DNA of 64,000 nt from Clostridium_AF sediminicola (lineage in GTDB: Bacteria; Bacillota; Clostridia; Clostridiales; Clostridiaceae): assembly GCF_050402865.1 (NCBI RefSeq), contig NZ_BAABMF010000008.1, positions 62,001 to 126,000 of the forward strand, given 5' to 3'. The notes beneath the pieces are model-generated. The model had not been told where the DNA came from. It was given only the letters and a program-made list of their open reading frames with translations, and did not search any database. A program made the position numbers and the translations under genes. Shown piece after piece: positions 44,565-54,371 of this stretch. How positions within the stretch are numbered: the stretch's first letter is position 1; every line of letters begins with the position of its first letter.

Positions 44565-44658
44565 TGATTTGTCAATATTTACCGTATTGATTGTTTCTAT
44601 GTTTTACAGTTTAAATAATTACATTTTTGTAAAATATCCATATATTAGCTTTATTCAA

Positions 44659-44688
44659 TTGACACTAAGAACTAGTGTATTGTATAAT
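44659..44688 (+). promoter_or_regulatory. Promoter with internal palindrome, choline-binding lipoprotein
   Basis: TTGACA (44659-44664) and TATAAT (44683-44688), 18 bases apart. Between them ACACTA...TAGTGT forms a palindrome (44662-44678), a good place for a repressor. Confidence 0.6.
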
Positions 44689-44719
44689 AATGGCATTATG
44701 TGAAATTGGAGGTTATTTT

Positions 44720-46243
44720 ATGGGGAAATTTAAAAAATTAGTACTATTATGTGTTTCTGCTTTATTGAGCATAGGATTGTTATCTGGTTGCTCAACAGAT
44801 GGACTAGCATTATACGGTGCAATGAACAAGTATAACGCAATGGATACTTGTGAAATGAAGAGTTCAATATCTGTAAATCTTTCAGCAACAAATTTATCTG
44901 CATCAGAATCACAAATGATGCAACAAATTTTACCTATGGTAAATGGATCAAAGATTGATGTAACTACAAAAAGTAAAACAAATAAAGACAAAACATCTAG
45001 TCAAGCAAAAATGAACATTAATTTAAAATCAGGTAATACACAAATTCCAGCTATAAACGCTGATTTATGGGTAAATGCTAATCTTAGCGATAAAAAACCT
45101 GTAATTTCTGAAATAATAAGAATGCCTCAGCAATATCAGCAAGCTTTAGGAAAAGAGTATTTGTATTTCGATTTTAACGAGCTAAGTGAACTTACGGGTT
45201 CTAATCAGCCAGATTTCTCTGAAGTAATGGATATGAGTTTAGATCTTCAGAAAAAGCTTTCAGATTTTACTGACAAGTTTATTAAGCAATATAATCCTGA
45301 TGTGAAAATCAATAAAATTGGAGGTCAATACTTAACTCAAAATGGCAAACCTGAATATGTTACTTTATACGAATTAAGATTAAATGATAGAACTTTTAAA
45401 GATTTGATTCGTTATACTTCTAACAATTTATTACAAAATGAAGATGCAATAGCTTTTGCAATGGATTATATGAAAATTGTACTTAAGGCTAGTGCACTTC
45501 CTAATGACGAAATAGAAAAAACTATAAAAGAAATGGAAGCTGATCTTAAAAATTATAAAGCAGAGTTACCTGAACTTCTTAAAAGTGTTAATGACGCTTT
45601 AGATAAATTAGAGAATGTTACTCTTTTAGGTCCTAACGGAATTACTGTAAAATATGGAGTAAATGAAGATGGGTACATAATAAACGAAGCAGGAACTGCT
45701 GAATTTGTTATAGACTTACCAAATATAATGGCGTTAAATAAAAAACTAAGCACTGAAAAAACATCTACTTCTATGCCAACTGGTGTTTATACTTTACGTC
45801 TAGATTTCAATACAGAAATTAATAATATAAATAACCCAGTTGAAATCACTTTTCCTAGCTTGAACAGCGAAAACTCTGTTAGCTATATAAAATTAATGGA
45901 ATCACTTATGCCTAAAAAAGCTAATGGATGGGCTCAAGAAGGACAAGCATGGAAATTCTATAATAATGGTATGATGCTTAAAAATTCATGGGCTCAAGAT
46001 TCTCAAAAGAACTGGTATTTCTTAGGATCAGATGGAGTTATGAAAACTAACTCATGGGCTCAAGACTCAGCTAAAAAATGGTACTTCTTAGATGCTAAAG
46101 GAATAATGGTGACTAATCAATGGATTAATTACAACGGAAAATCATACTACTTAAGCAAAAATGGCTCTATGGCTGTTAATACTACTACCCCAGACGGATA
46201 CAAAGTATTAAGTGATGGATCTTGGGATGGTAAAAATAAATAA
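44720..46243 (+). CDS. Lipoprotein with C-terminal choline-binding repeats
   Basis: 507 residues from the ATG at 44720, after GGAGG. Lipobox LLSGC (Cys near 23). The mature part (about 24-400) has alternating strands and helices of a LolA/LppX-like kind, with no named family. The C-terminus (about 405-480) has three to four cell-wall-binding repeats of the WAQ...WYFL...DG type, as in choline-binding proteins. The lipid anchor and wall repeats would hold it between membrane and wall. Divergent from the BlaI-M56 pair, which may regulate it. Confidence 0.85.
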   Translation: MGKFKKLVLLCVSALLSIGLLSGCSTDGLALYGAMNKYNAMDTCEMKSSISVNLSATNLSASESQMMQQILPMVNGSKIDVTTKSKTNKDKTSSQAKMNINLKSGNTQIPAINADLWVNANLSDKKPVISEIIRMPQQYQQALGKEYLYFDFNELSELTGSNQPDFSEVMDMSLDLQKKLSDFTDKFIKQYNPDVKINKIGGQYLTQNGKPEYVTLYELRLNDRTFKDLIRYTSNNLLQNEDAIAFAMDYMKIVLKASALPNDEIEKTIKEMEADLKNYKAELPELLKSVNDALDKLENVTLLGPNGITVKYGVNEDGYIINEAGTAEFVIDLPNIMALNKKLSTEKTSTSMPTGVYTLRLDFNTEINNINNPVEITFPSLNSENSVSYIKLMESLMPKKANGWAQEGQAWKFYNNGMMLKNSWAQDSQKNWYFLGSDGVMKTNSWAQDSAKKWYFLDAKGIMVTNQWINYNGKSYYLSKNGSMAVNTTTPDGYKVLSDGSWDGKNK

Positions 46244-46250
46244 ATTCTAA

Positions 46251-46279
46251 AAAGATTGGGTGCTAGACACCCAATCTTT
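46251..46279 (+). terminator. Terminator of the choline-binding lipoprotein gene
   Basis: 12-bp stem (AAAGATTGGGTG with CACCCAATCTTT), loop CTAGA, T-run. Confidence 0.9.
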
Positions 46280-46307
46280 TTTTACTCTTTTTCTATAAAT
46301 TTATGTA

Positions 46308-46910
46308 CTATTTATGACCTTTTTCATTATCATATAGATTTGACGTGCCAACCCTTAAAGCAGCACCTCTCATCTGATCATGTAACATAAGGTCAATAAA
46401 TGAAATAAGTTCCTCAGGTGTTTGCTTTATATTTCCATGCAACCAACTTTCAATAATGCTACCAAAAGAAATAACATAAACTTGAGTCATAAGCTCTTTA
46501 TTATTCTCACTTATATCTAATTCTTCAGCAAAAGTATTAATAGTATTTTTAAATATACGGTGAACATCATCATAAAAAAATTGAAATAAATACTTATGCC
46601 CTAAAGATTTAAGAGTGCAAAGACACATATCTTTATTTTCTTCAATATAATTAAAAAGTTGTAGCAACCCTTCTTGCCACAACAGCACACCTTCTTGATG
46701 TTCGAAAAGTGCTATTGCCTCTTTTTTATACAACCATTCAAGTAAATCGTATATATTTTTAAAATGATAGTAAAAAGTCTGGCGGTTAAATCCACATTCT
46801 TCAGTAATCTCTCTAATACTTATTTTTTCTAATGCTTTATGAGTCATTATTTTTTTTAATGAATCTGCAAGAATCTTTTTTGTTACTTCCCTACCCAAAT
46901 AATTTGTCAT
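46308..46910 (-). CDS. TetR-family regulator
   Basis: 200 residues. Helix-turn-helix KISIREITEECGFNRQTFYY near residues 27-47, then a ligand domain of the short DhaS-like type (TetR_C_8). Divergent from the MMPL operon 329 bp away. A palindrome GTGTCTAATTATACGACAC at 47130-47148 and three TGTCTA copies (47108, 47131, 47161) lie between and may be its sites. Confidence 0.9.
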   Translation of the reverse strand: MTNYLGREVTKKILADSLKKIMTHKALEKISIREITEECGFNRQTFYYHFKNIYDLLEWLYKKEAIALFEHQEGVLLWQEGLLQLFNYIEENKDMCLCTLKSLGHKYLFQFFYDDVHRIFKNTINTFAEELDISENNKELMTQVYVISFGSIIESWLHGNIKQTPEELISFIDLMLHDQMRGAALRVGTSNLYDNEKGHK

Positions 46911-46974
46911 TCTATCTACCTCTTTTTTCTTTAACTATCATTTTATTCAAGAAAATTATAGCACAAATCCTTAT

Positions 46975-47098
46975 CATTAACAAAACAGGACACCTTTCAC
47001 TAACGTGAAATCTTTTAATTAAAGAAAAGATTAAAAAGATTCCTTTTGCGTAGCAAAAATTCCTTAACTCCTAACTAATCACTCTTAACTCTTCACTG
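46975..47098. repeat. Partial inverted copy of the 16.6-kb hairpin-rich repeat
   Basis: Reverse complement shares GAGTTAAGAGT, GAGTTAAGGA, AAAAGGAAT and GTGAAAGGTGTCCT with 16624-16835, and hairpins TTTCAC/GTGAAA and CTTTTGC/GCAAAA. One terminal repeat seems lost. With this repeat and the operators, the gap 46911-47239 holds no gene. Confidence 0.55.
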
Positions 47099-47129
47099 CT
47101 ATAAATATGTCTATACAATATATATACAA

Positions 47130-47148
47130 GTGTCTAATTATACGACAC
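47130..47148. promoter_or_regulatory. Candidate TetR operator
   Basis: GTGTC (T/G-flanked) and GACAC arms, 9 bases between, about 92 bp before the MMPL start. TGTCTA recurs at 47108 and 47161. Position between TetR and its neighbour supports it; the match is modest. Confidence 0.4.
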
Positions 47149-47239
47149 AACCAACTAAACTGTCTATTGCTATCTCCCACCCTTTCATATAAAATGTTGA
47201 AGCAAAATATTATGGAAATTATAAAAGGAGTACTAAAAT

Positions 47240-49714
47240 ATGACAAATAACAAAAAAGATGTGAGTTTTATAGAAAAATTAGCAACCTTTATTATAGATA
47301 AACGAAATGGTTTTTTTCTCGTGTATGCTATTTTTTTAATATTTTGTATTTTTTCAATATCATGGGTAAAGGTAAACAATGATATTACATCCTATTTGCC
47401 TCCTGATAGTGAAACACGATACGGTTTAACACTTATGGAGGAAGAAGTTACTACATTTGGCACTGCTAAAGTAATGATTTCAAACATAACGTTTGATCAT
47501 GCCAAAGAGCTAACTACTCAACTTCAAGATATTGAAGGAATTTCAGAAATTGCCTTTGATAACACCGATGAACATTACAAATCTGCATCAGCTCTATTCG
47601 ATGTGACTTTCGAAGGAGAAGAAAAAGACGAAATTACACATACTGCAATGGATAAATTAATAAAATTGCTAGATAACTACGACATTTATATTTCTAGCTC
47701 AATCACCGAAGATACTGTTGCATCCCTTGCAAAAGAAATGAAAATTGTACTTATTTTCGCTTTTATAATTATCGTTGCTGTCTTACTTTTCACTTCTAAA
47801 ACCTATATGGAAATTCCTGTATTACTACTTACTTTTGGTATTGCAGCTGCTTTAAATATGGGAACAAATTTCTTGTATGGTGAAATATCCTTTGTTTCAA
47901 AGTCAATTTGTGTGGTTTTACAATTAGCTTTAGCTATTGACTATGCTATCATCCTCTGTCACCGTTTTACAGAAGAACGCAAAAATTTTGCTGCAAGAGA
48001 AGCTGCCATAATAGCATTGAGTAAAGCTATCCCTGAAATATCATCCAGTAGCTTAACAACTATTTCTGGTCTTATGGCATTAATGTTTATGCAGTTTAGA
48101 TTAGGTTTTGATATGGGAATTGTATTAATTAAAGCCTTACTCTTTAGTATTGTAACAGTATTCACTCTTATGCCTGGATTATTAATGTTATTTACCAAAT
48201 CAATGGACAAGACCAAACATCGTAATTTCGTACCAAAAATCAACTTATGGGGAAAAATAGTAATTAAAACGCGCTATATAATTCCTGCAATTTTTATCAT
48301 TGTTTTATTTGTAGCTTTTTTTCTATCCAATAAGTGTAACTTTGTTTACGGTACAAGTAAACTATCCACCGTAAGACAAAATGATGTTCAAATTGCCAAA
48401 CAAAAAATCAATGAAACATTTGGTAGTACAAATTTGATGGCAGTATTAGTGCCTTCTGGTGATTATAAAAAAGAAGCCCAACTTCTTGCTGATTTCGAAG
48501 GATTTGAAATAACTGACACGGCAGTTGGACTTGCCAATATTGATGCCATAGATGGCTATGTGCTTACGGACACACTAAAGCCTAGGCAATTTGCTGAACT
48601 TACTGATATAGATATTGAAAAAGCACGGTTTTTATATAGTTCCTATGCAATAAATCAAGAATCATATGGAAAAATCGCCAGTGGAGTAGATAATTATTCC
48701 GTTCCACTTATTGATATATTTATGTACCTCTATCACTTGAAAGAGGATGGCTATATTTCGTTGGATGAAGATCTTAACAAAGAACTTGATGACATGCATA
48801 TAAAATTAAATGATGCCAAGATTCAACTTCAAGGTAAAAACTATACTCGATTGCTTCTCCTCACAGATTTACCTGATGAAGGCGAAGAAACTTTTAATTG
48901 GTTACAAACAATTCACCAAACAACAGATAAATATTATGATGAGGCTTTTATTGTTGGTTCATCTACAAGCAATCGCGACTTAGCAACTTTCTTTGTCCGT
49001 GACAACTTAATTATCAGTATACTATCTGCTTTATTTGTTATGGCTATCCTTTTGTTTACATTTAAATCAGCTGGGCTTCCTGTACTACTGGTTCTGACTA
49101 TTCAAGGAAGCATTTGGATTAATTTTTCTTTTCCTACTGTACAAGGTACAAGCATTTTCTTTATGACTAGCCTTGTAGTTACTTCTATTCAAATGGGAGC
49201 CACCATTGATTATGCAATTGTTATCACTAGTAGGTATATGGACTTAAAGCAATTTATGCCAATCAAAGAAGCTATTATAGAATCCCTGAATCAGGCATTT
49301 CCAACCATTATTACTTCAGGTACTATCTTGGCCTCTGCTGGTATGCTTATTGGTCGATTGTCCTCTGATTATATTATTTCTTCTATCGGTATTTGCCTAG
49401 GAAGAGGAACAATCATCTCATTAATTCTAGTAATGGGTGTTTTGCCTCAAATATTACTTTTTGGTAATACACTTATAGAGAAAACTGGATTTGTACTAAA
49501 AAGACCTGGATTATTCACAAGTACTAGCGGTGATATGCGTGTAAACGGACGATTAAAAGGATATATCTCAGGGATGATAGATGCAGAAATTAAAGGAACG
49601 GTAAAAGGTAATATCAAAGGGATTGTTGAAGTTGGTAGTATTGACAATAAGGCAAATAAATTATTATCTGAATCTAATAGTAAGGAGGTAATATTTGATG
49701 AAAAAGAACAATAG
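47240..49714 (+). CDS. MMPL/RND-family exporter with bactofilin-like tail
   Basis: 824 residues. Two RND halves, each with one lone membrane segment, a large extracytoplasmic loop and a five-helix bundle (about 160-345 and 545-745); the first bundle holds LALAIDYAIIL and the second MGATIDYAIVI, where MMPL proteins carry the proton-relay Asp. The last 70 residues have a hydrophilic repeat GDMRVNGRLKGYISG, EIKGTVKGNIKG, IVEVGS, like a short bactofilin beta-helix. GGAG precedes the ATG. It overlaps the next gene by 17 bases. TetR divergent. Confidence 0.88.
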   Translation: MTNNKKDVSFIEKLATFIIDKRNGFFLVYAIFLIFCIFSISWVKVNNDITSYLPPDSETRYGLTLMEEEVTTFGTAKVMISNITFDHAKELTTQLQDIEGISEIAFDNTDEHYKSASALFDVTFEGEEKDEITHTAMDKLIKLLDNYDIYISSSITEDTVASLAKEMKIVLIFAFIIIVAVLLFTSKTYMEIPVLLLTFGIAAALNMGTNFLYGEISFVSKSICVVLQLALAIDYAIILCHRFTEERKNFAAREAAIIALSKAIPEISSSSLTTISGLMALMFMQFRLGFDMGIVLIKALLFSIVTVFTLMPGLLMLFTKSMDKTKHRNFVPKINLWGKIVIKTRYIIPAIFIIVLFVAFFLSNKCNFVYGTSKLSTVRQNDVQIAKQKINETFGSTNLMAVLVPSGDYKKEAQLLADFEGFEITDTAVGLANIDAIDGYVLTDTLKPRQFAELTDIDIEKARFLYSSYAINQESYGKIASGVDNYSVPLIDIFMYLYHLKEDGYISLDEDLNKELDDMHIKLNDAKIQLQGKNYTRLLLLTDLPDEGEETFNWLQTIHQTTDKYYDEAFIVGSSTSNRDLATFFVRDNLIISILSALFVMAILLFTFKSAGLPVLLVLTIQGSIWINFSFPTVQGTSIFFMTSLVVTSIQMGATIDYAIVITSRYMDLKQFMPIKEAIIESLNQAFPTIITSGTILASAGMLIGRLSSDYIISSIGICLGRGTIISLILVMGVLPQILLFGNTLIEKTGFVLKRPGLFTSTSGDMRVNGRLKGYISGMIDAEIKGTVKGNIKGIVEVGSIDNKANKLLSESNSKEVIFDEKEQ

Positions 49715-52700
49715 AATACTTGCATTCTTTCTAACATGCTTTCTATGGCTATATATATGTCCATTCTCTACACTTTCTGCACCACTAGAAAGTGATATGA
49801 ATACTATCTATATTGATACTGTTGAAGATTTAATAAAACTATCAAATAATTGCTCCTTAGATACATATTCTCAAAATAAAATAGTAAAATTAAGGAATAA
49901 TTTATCCTTTTCAGATTATGATTTCGTATCCATTCCCACTTTTGGTGGAACTTTTGACGGATGCGGATATACTATAAAAGATCTTACTATAAATACTACT
50001 GGTTCAGATCTAGGTTTATTCCGCTATGTTCAAGAAACTGGAGTTATAAAAAATTTAGAAGTTATTGGAACTATTATTCCTAATGGAAGCAAAAATAAAA
50101 TAGGTGGTATAACTGGAGTTAACCGAGGTAGAATTCAGAACTGCAAATTTACTGGTGTCGTTAGTGGTAAAAGTAATATTGGAGGTATCACTGGCATAAA
50201 CGAAACTAATGGATACATCACAGGATGTACTATTTCCGGTAATATAACAGGCGAGTCTTTCACTGGAGGCATAGCCGGACAAAATTTAGGCGTAATAGAC
50301 CAATGCACTAACAAAAGTTATATAAATACATCAAGTTCTGATTTAACACTAAAGCTTGATCAATTAAAACTTGACCAACCAGAATGGAACCATTTACCCT
50401 TATCTCACGATGTAATTACTCAAACTGATATAGGCGGTATAGCTGGTTTCTCTACAGGATTATTACAAAGTTGTGAAAATCAAGGCACAATCGGTTATCA
50501 ACATATAGGTTACAATGTAGGGGGTATTGTAGGACGACAATCAGGCTATACCAATAGTTGTAGAAATTATGGAGAAGTATTGGGTCGTAAAGACGTTAGT
50601 GGAATAGTAGGGCAAATGGAGCCTTACATGCTTTTGCAATTTTCTGAGGATTCAATACAAAAAATCGAGGGTGAATTTGATACGCTTAAATCATTGCTTG
50701 ATAAATCTGTAACTGATGCCAATACATCATCACAAATTATTTCAGATAGACTATCTAGTGTAATCACTCAAACTGATAAAGCTACAAATGAATTACAGGA
50801 ACTATCAACTAAAACCACAAATTACGTTGATGAATCAACTGAAATCATTAACACAACCCGTATACGTTTGAAAACTATGTTAGATCGCTCAGTTCCTGTT
50901 ATTGATAGTTTAGGGGATTCAGGCGAAGATATGACAGTTGCATTTACTCAATTTGAAAAAGCTTTTCGTGAATTGAAAATTTCATCTGACAATGTATCTG
51001 ATGGATTCAAAAAAATGGAAGATGCTTTTGGTGATTTAGAAAAAGCAGTACCTGCTATTGAAAGTGCATTTAAAAAAATGTCTAATGCTATAGAAAGACT
51101 TCAAACAGTTATAGATGAAGAAGATACAGAAGAAATAAAAAAAGCTATTGAGGAATTAAATGATAGTATAGAGGACCTTCAAAGTGCTATGGACGAAGGA
51201 ATGTCAACAATAATAGCCATTGCTGATATTCTTAGTAAAGCAACAAATCAGGATGATATAGATTGGGCTTCAATTGGTAAAGAACTTAGTGTCGGCGCTA
51301 TTGCTATAACAAAAAACCTAAACTCAGCATTCGACAAAATGCAAAATGCTCTTGCTCCTCTACCTGATGCTATAGAAGAAGATGTAAAAATCATAAATGA
51401 ATCACTAGCAATATTACAAGATGCATTTAAAGATTTAGAAACTGCGACTGGTTATATCAAAGATTCCACTTCAAACTTTAAGGATGCTATGTCAGAATTC
51501 AGTACTGCTTCAGCTTCTGCTAGAAAAGCTATGGAAAGACTTGAAGCTTCAATGTTATTATTAAGCAATGCATCAAGTGACATGACTTATGCACTACGTG
51601 AGCTAGAAAAAGTAGTAGCAGATGCCTCTAAGGATCCGATCAAAGAATTCCCTATTCTTGGTGATAGAATTACTGAAGCCAGTAATAACTTATTTGCAAC
51701 TTTGAAAAATATATCAAATGAATTAAAAAAACTCAACACTGAAACAAAAGGTATTTCTAATAAACTATCTCAAGATATATTGGCTATTAATAACCAATTT
51801 AGTGTTGTTATAAAAACTATATTAACAGGACGAGAAAATGCTGAAAAAGAGAGTTCAGATTTCTACGAGGATATCTCTGATGACGATTATACAGAAGATT
51901 CATCAAAGTCACATGAGGGCTATGTTTCCCAATGTGTTAATCAGGGTAGTATTACTGGAGACATTAATGTTGGTGGAATTGCTGGATCTATTGCCATAGA
52001 CTATGATTTTGATCCAGAAGATGATGTGAAAAAAAATGGTGACTCTTCTCTTAATTTTAAATACTTAACTAAAGCCATACTTAAAGATTCTATAAACAAC
52101 GGTGATGTAACTGGAAAGAAAAATTATGTTGGTGGTCTTGCTGGTAGAATGGATTTAGGTTCAATTTTTCAATGTGAAAATTATGGTTCTATTGAGAGTG
52201 CAAACGGCGACTATGTAGGTGGTATAACTGGTTCATCTAACACAATTATAAGAAAAAGTTATTCCAAATGCATGTTATCAGGTAAAAACTTTGTAGGTGG
52301 TATAACTGGACATGGTATGGATGTTTCTGGCTGTTACTCATTGGTACAAATTGAAAACGGCACAGAGAATATTGGAGCCATTGCCGGCATCGCTAAGGGA
52401 GAGTTTACTGATAATTTCTTTGTAAAAGATAAATGGGCAGGTATTGATGGCATTAGTTACTCAGGGAAAGCAACTCCCCTGGCTTATGATACATTTATTC
52501 AACAAGAAGGGTTACCTGATGAATTTCAATATTTTACATTAACCTTCAAAGTAAATGAAACAGTCATAAAAAATATACCTTTTAAATATGGAGATTCAAT
52601 TTCTAAAGAAGATTTACCAAAGATACCAAATAAAAAAGGCTATTATAGCTCTTGGCCAGAATTTAACTATAACAGGTTAACATTTTCTCAAACCCTTGAA

Positions 52701-53204
52701 GCTATATATACTCCTTTAATTACAGTGTTAGCATCTGAAAAATCAGATACCTCAAAGAAGCCAAAACTCTTAGTTGAAGGTGACTTTGGACCTAATACAA
52801 TTTTGAAGATTGACAACTGCAATATAGCTTCCTCTATACCAATAGAAAAGCAGAATATCTCAGAACAATGGAACGCAACAATTGTAGATGACAAACGTAC
52901 ATTTGGAGGATCTTTCACTTTCCGCTATCTTGTACCAGATACAAAAAACAAACTAACTCTATATCAATTGGATAAGGGTAAATGGGAGCATGTTAATACG
53001 ATAAGAGACGGAAGTTATTTAGTATTCACTTCAAATAATCCATCAATAACTTTTTGTGTTGTAGAAACTAGCATTATTAAATTATACATCACCTATTTAA
53101 TTATAGGAATTGTTGCACTTGTAGCTGTATTCCTATTAATTCGCTTTATACGAAAAAATAAAAACAAAATACTAGCTTATCCCAAATTTAATATTCGTAA
53201 GTAA
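49698..53204 (+). CDS. Membrane-anchored GLUG/coiled-coil surface protein
   Basis: 1168 residues from the ATG at 49698, 9 bases after AGGAGG. Signal peptide about 1-28; GLUG-type beta-helix repeats about 95-305 (GGITGVNRGRIQNCKFTGVV and relatives); a long coiled coil with little Pro or Gly about 310-730; a second GLUG block about 745-905; an InlB-like repeat about 935-1005; then a beta domain, a membrane segment (about 1127-1150) and a basic tail. So a rod is flanked by two beta-helices on a C-terminal anchor. Overlap with the MMPL gene means coupled expression. Function unknown. Confidence 0.85.
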   Translation: MKKNNRILAFFLTCFLWLYICPFSTLSAPLESDMNTIYIDTVEDLIKLSNNCSLDTYSQNKIVKLRNNLSFSDYDFVSIPTFGGTFDGCGYTIKDLTINTTGSDLGLFRYVQETGVIKNLEVIGTIIPNGSKNKIGGITGVNRGRIQNCKFTGVVSGKSNIGGITGINETNGYITGCTISGNITGESFTGGIAGQNLGVIDQCTNKSYINTSSSDLTLKLDQLKLDQPEWNHLPLSHDVITQTDIGGIAGFSTGLLQSCENQGTIGYQHIGYNVGGIVGRQSGYTNSCRNYGEVLGRKDVSGIVGQMEPYMLLQFSEDSIQKIEGEFDTLKSLLDKSVTDANTSSQIISDRLSSVITQTDKATNELQELSTKTTNYVDESTEIINTTRIRLKTMLDRSVPVIDSLGDSGEDMTVAFTQFEKAFRELKISSDNVSDGFKKMEDAFGDLEKAVPAIESAFKKMSNAIERLQTVIDEEDTEEIKKAIEELNDSIEDLQSAMDEGMSTIIAIADILSKATNQDDIDWASIGKELSVGAIAITKNLNSAFDKMQNALAPLPDAIEEDVKIINESLAILQDAFKDLETATGYIKDSTSNFKDAMSEFSTASASARKAMERLEASMLLLSNASSDMTYALRELEKVVADASKDPIKEFPILGDRITEASNNLFATLKNISNELKKLNTETKGISNKLSQDILAINNQFSVVIKTILTGRENAEKESSDFYEDISDDDYTEDSSKSHEGYVSQCVNQGSITGDINVGGIAGSIAIDYDFDPEDDVKKNGDSSLNFKYLTKAILKDSINNGDVTGKKNYVGGLAGRMDLGSIFQCENYGSIESANGDYVGGITGSSNTIIRKSYSKCMLSGKNFVGGITGHGMDVSGCYSLVQIENGTENIGAIAGIAKGEFTDNFFVKDKWAGIDGISYSGKATPLAYDTFIQQEGLPDEFQYFTLTFKVNETVIKNIPFKYGDSISKEDLPKIPNKKGYYSSWPEFNYNRLTFSQTLEAIYTPLITVLASEKSDTSKKPKLLVEGDFGPNTILKIDNCNIASSIPIEKQNISEQWNATIVDDKRTFGGSFTFRYLVPDTKNKLTLYQLDKGKWEHVNTIRDGSYLVFTSNNPSITFCVVETSIIKLYITYLIIGIVALVAVFLLIRFIRKNKNKILAYPKFNIRK

Positions 53205-53210
53205 AAAAAT

Positions 53211-53255
53211 AATCTGCAAATTTTCGCCTAATGAAGAAGCAAAAATTTGCAGATT
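53211..53255. terminator. Hairpin terminator between convergent genes
   Basis: AATCTGCAAATTTT (53211-53224) pairs with AAAATTTGCAGATT (53242-53255), T-run after. It serves the surface protein (+) and the M56 remnant (-). Confidence 0.85.
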
Positions 53256-53258
53256 TTT

Positions 53259-54361
53259 TTAATCAAAATTCACTGGTTTGAAAAGTGTTATTATATTTTC
53301 CATTTTACTAACTATAGTATCATAATCATTTTTAATACTATCATTTATATACAATTTATTATTAAGTTTATATACAATCGTATTTAAATCATAAAATCTT
53401 ATGTTACCTTTTTCTTCATTATTTTCATAAAAAGTTATATCATACGTCAGTTCTAAATTAGCCTCTATCTTATGAAGATCGGGTTCTCCAATCTCAGTAA
53501 ATTTAATACCTTTTAAATTATTTACAACCTCACCCATTACATTTTTGTTAGATATTGGTCTTGCATCTGAAAACTTTTCCACAGCTTTTCCTAATTCTTC
53601 ATCGTAAACAGAATACTGATTTGCTACAGTAATTTTATCATAGTTGAACTCTTTTATTCCATCAATATTTTGTAATTTATTTTCAACAGTATTACCAACT
53701 GCACGTACATTCTTATTTTCTTTATTAGTTAAAAAAGTTATGCCAACTACTGTTAAAACAATAGCTGCAATCACTGTATAAATTAATTTTGTTTTCTTTC
53801 CATTTACAATCATTTTTATTCTCCTTTTTATTTGTTTTTCTCCATTTTCCATTGATGTTGCATAAAACATAATACTTTTCTTATTTAATGCCGTATGTAA
53901 TAATACAGTGGCATATAGTTTTTTATCTTTAGTTATATTTAAAACTCTTTGATCACATAACATCTCCATATCTTGCCTCATTTTTATTGATGCTATCCAT
54001 ATAATTGGATTAAACCAATATAAACATGTTATTAATGAAATACTAATATTTACAAGCACATCTTTATATTTAATGTGACATAGTTCATGTATTAATATTT
54101 GCTCTATTTCTTTATTTTTATAACCGTATGGAATAAGTATCTTAGGTTTTATAAAACCTATTGCCATTGGAGATTCTCCACCTCTAACAATCTCTATACT
54201 ATTTTTAATTTTCATTTTATTTTTATAATTATTCAATATATGTAATATGTCTTTATTCTTGCATATTTCTAATTTCCTTATTTTATAAATAAATATTAAA
54301 TATACAAATATTAAATATGAAAAACTAATAAAGAATCGAGCTATCCAAATATAATTTTTTT
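53259..54361 (-). pseudogene. N-terminally truncated BlaR1-like M56 protein
   Basis: In frame from about 54361 to the stop at 53259 but with no usable start: the first TTG at 54236 (MNNYKNKMKI...) lacks a ribosome site and would cut into the protease. The frame upstream begins NYIWIARFF and a membrane segment, then VRGGESPMAIGF, HELCH (zinc site) and EMLCDQRVL, and a further membrane segment and beta-rich C-terminus. A stop sits about 10 bp past the first codon, right after the kinase gene end. Intact family members have roughly 100 more N-terminal residues. Most likely a deletion remnant. Confidence 0.7.
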
Positions 54362-54371
54362 ATAAATCTAT

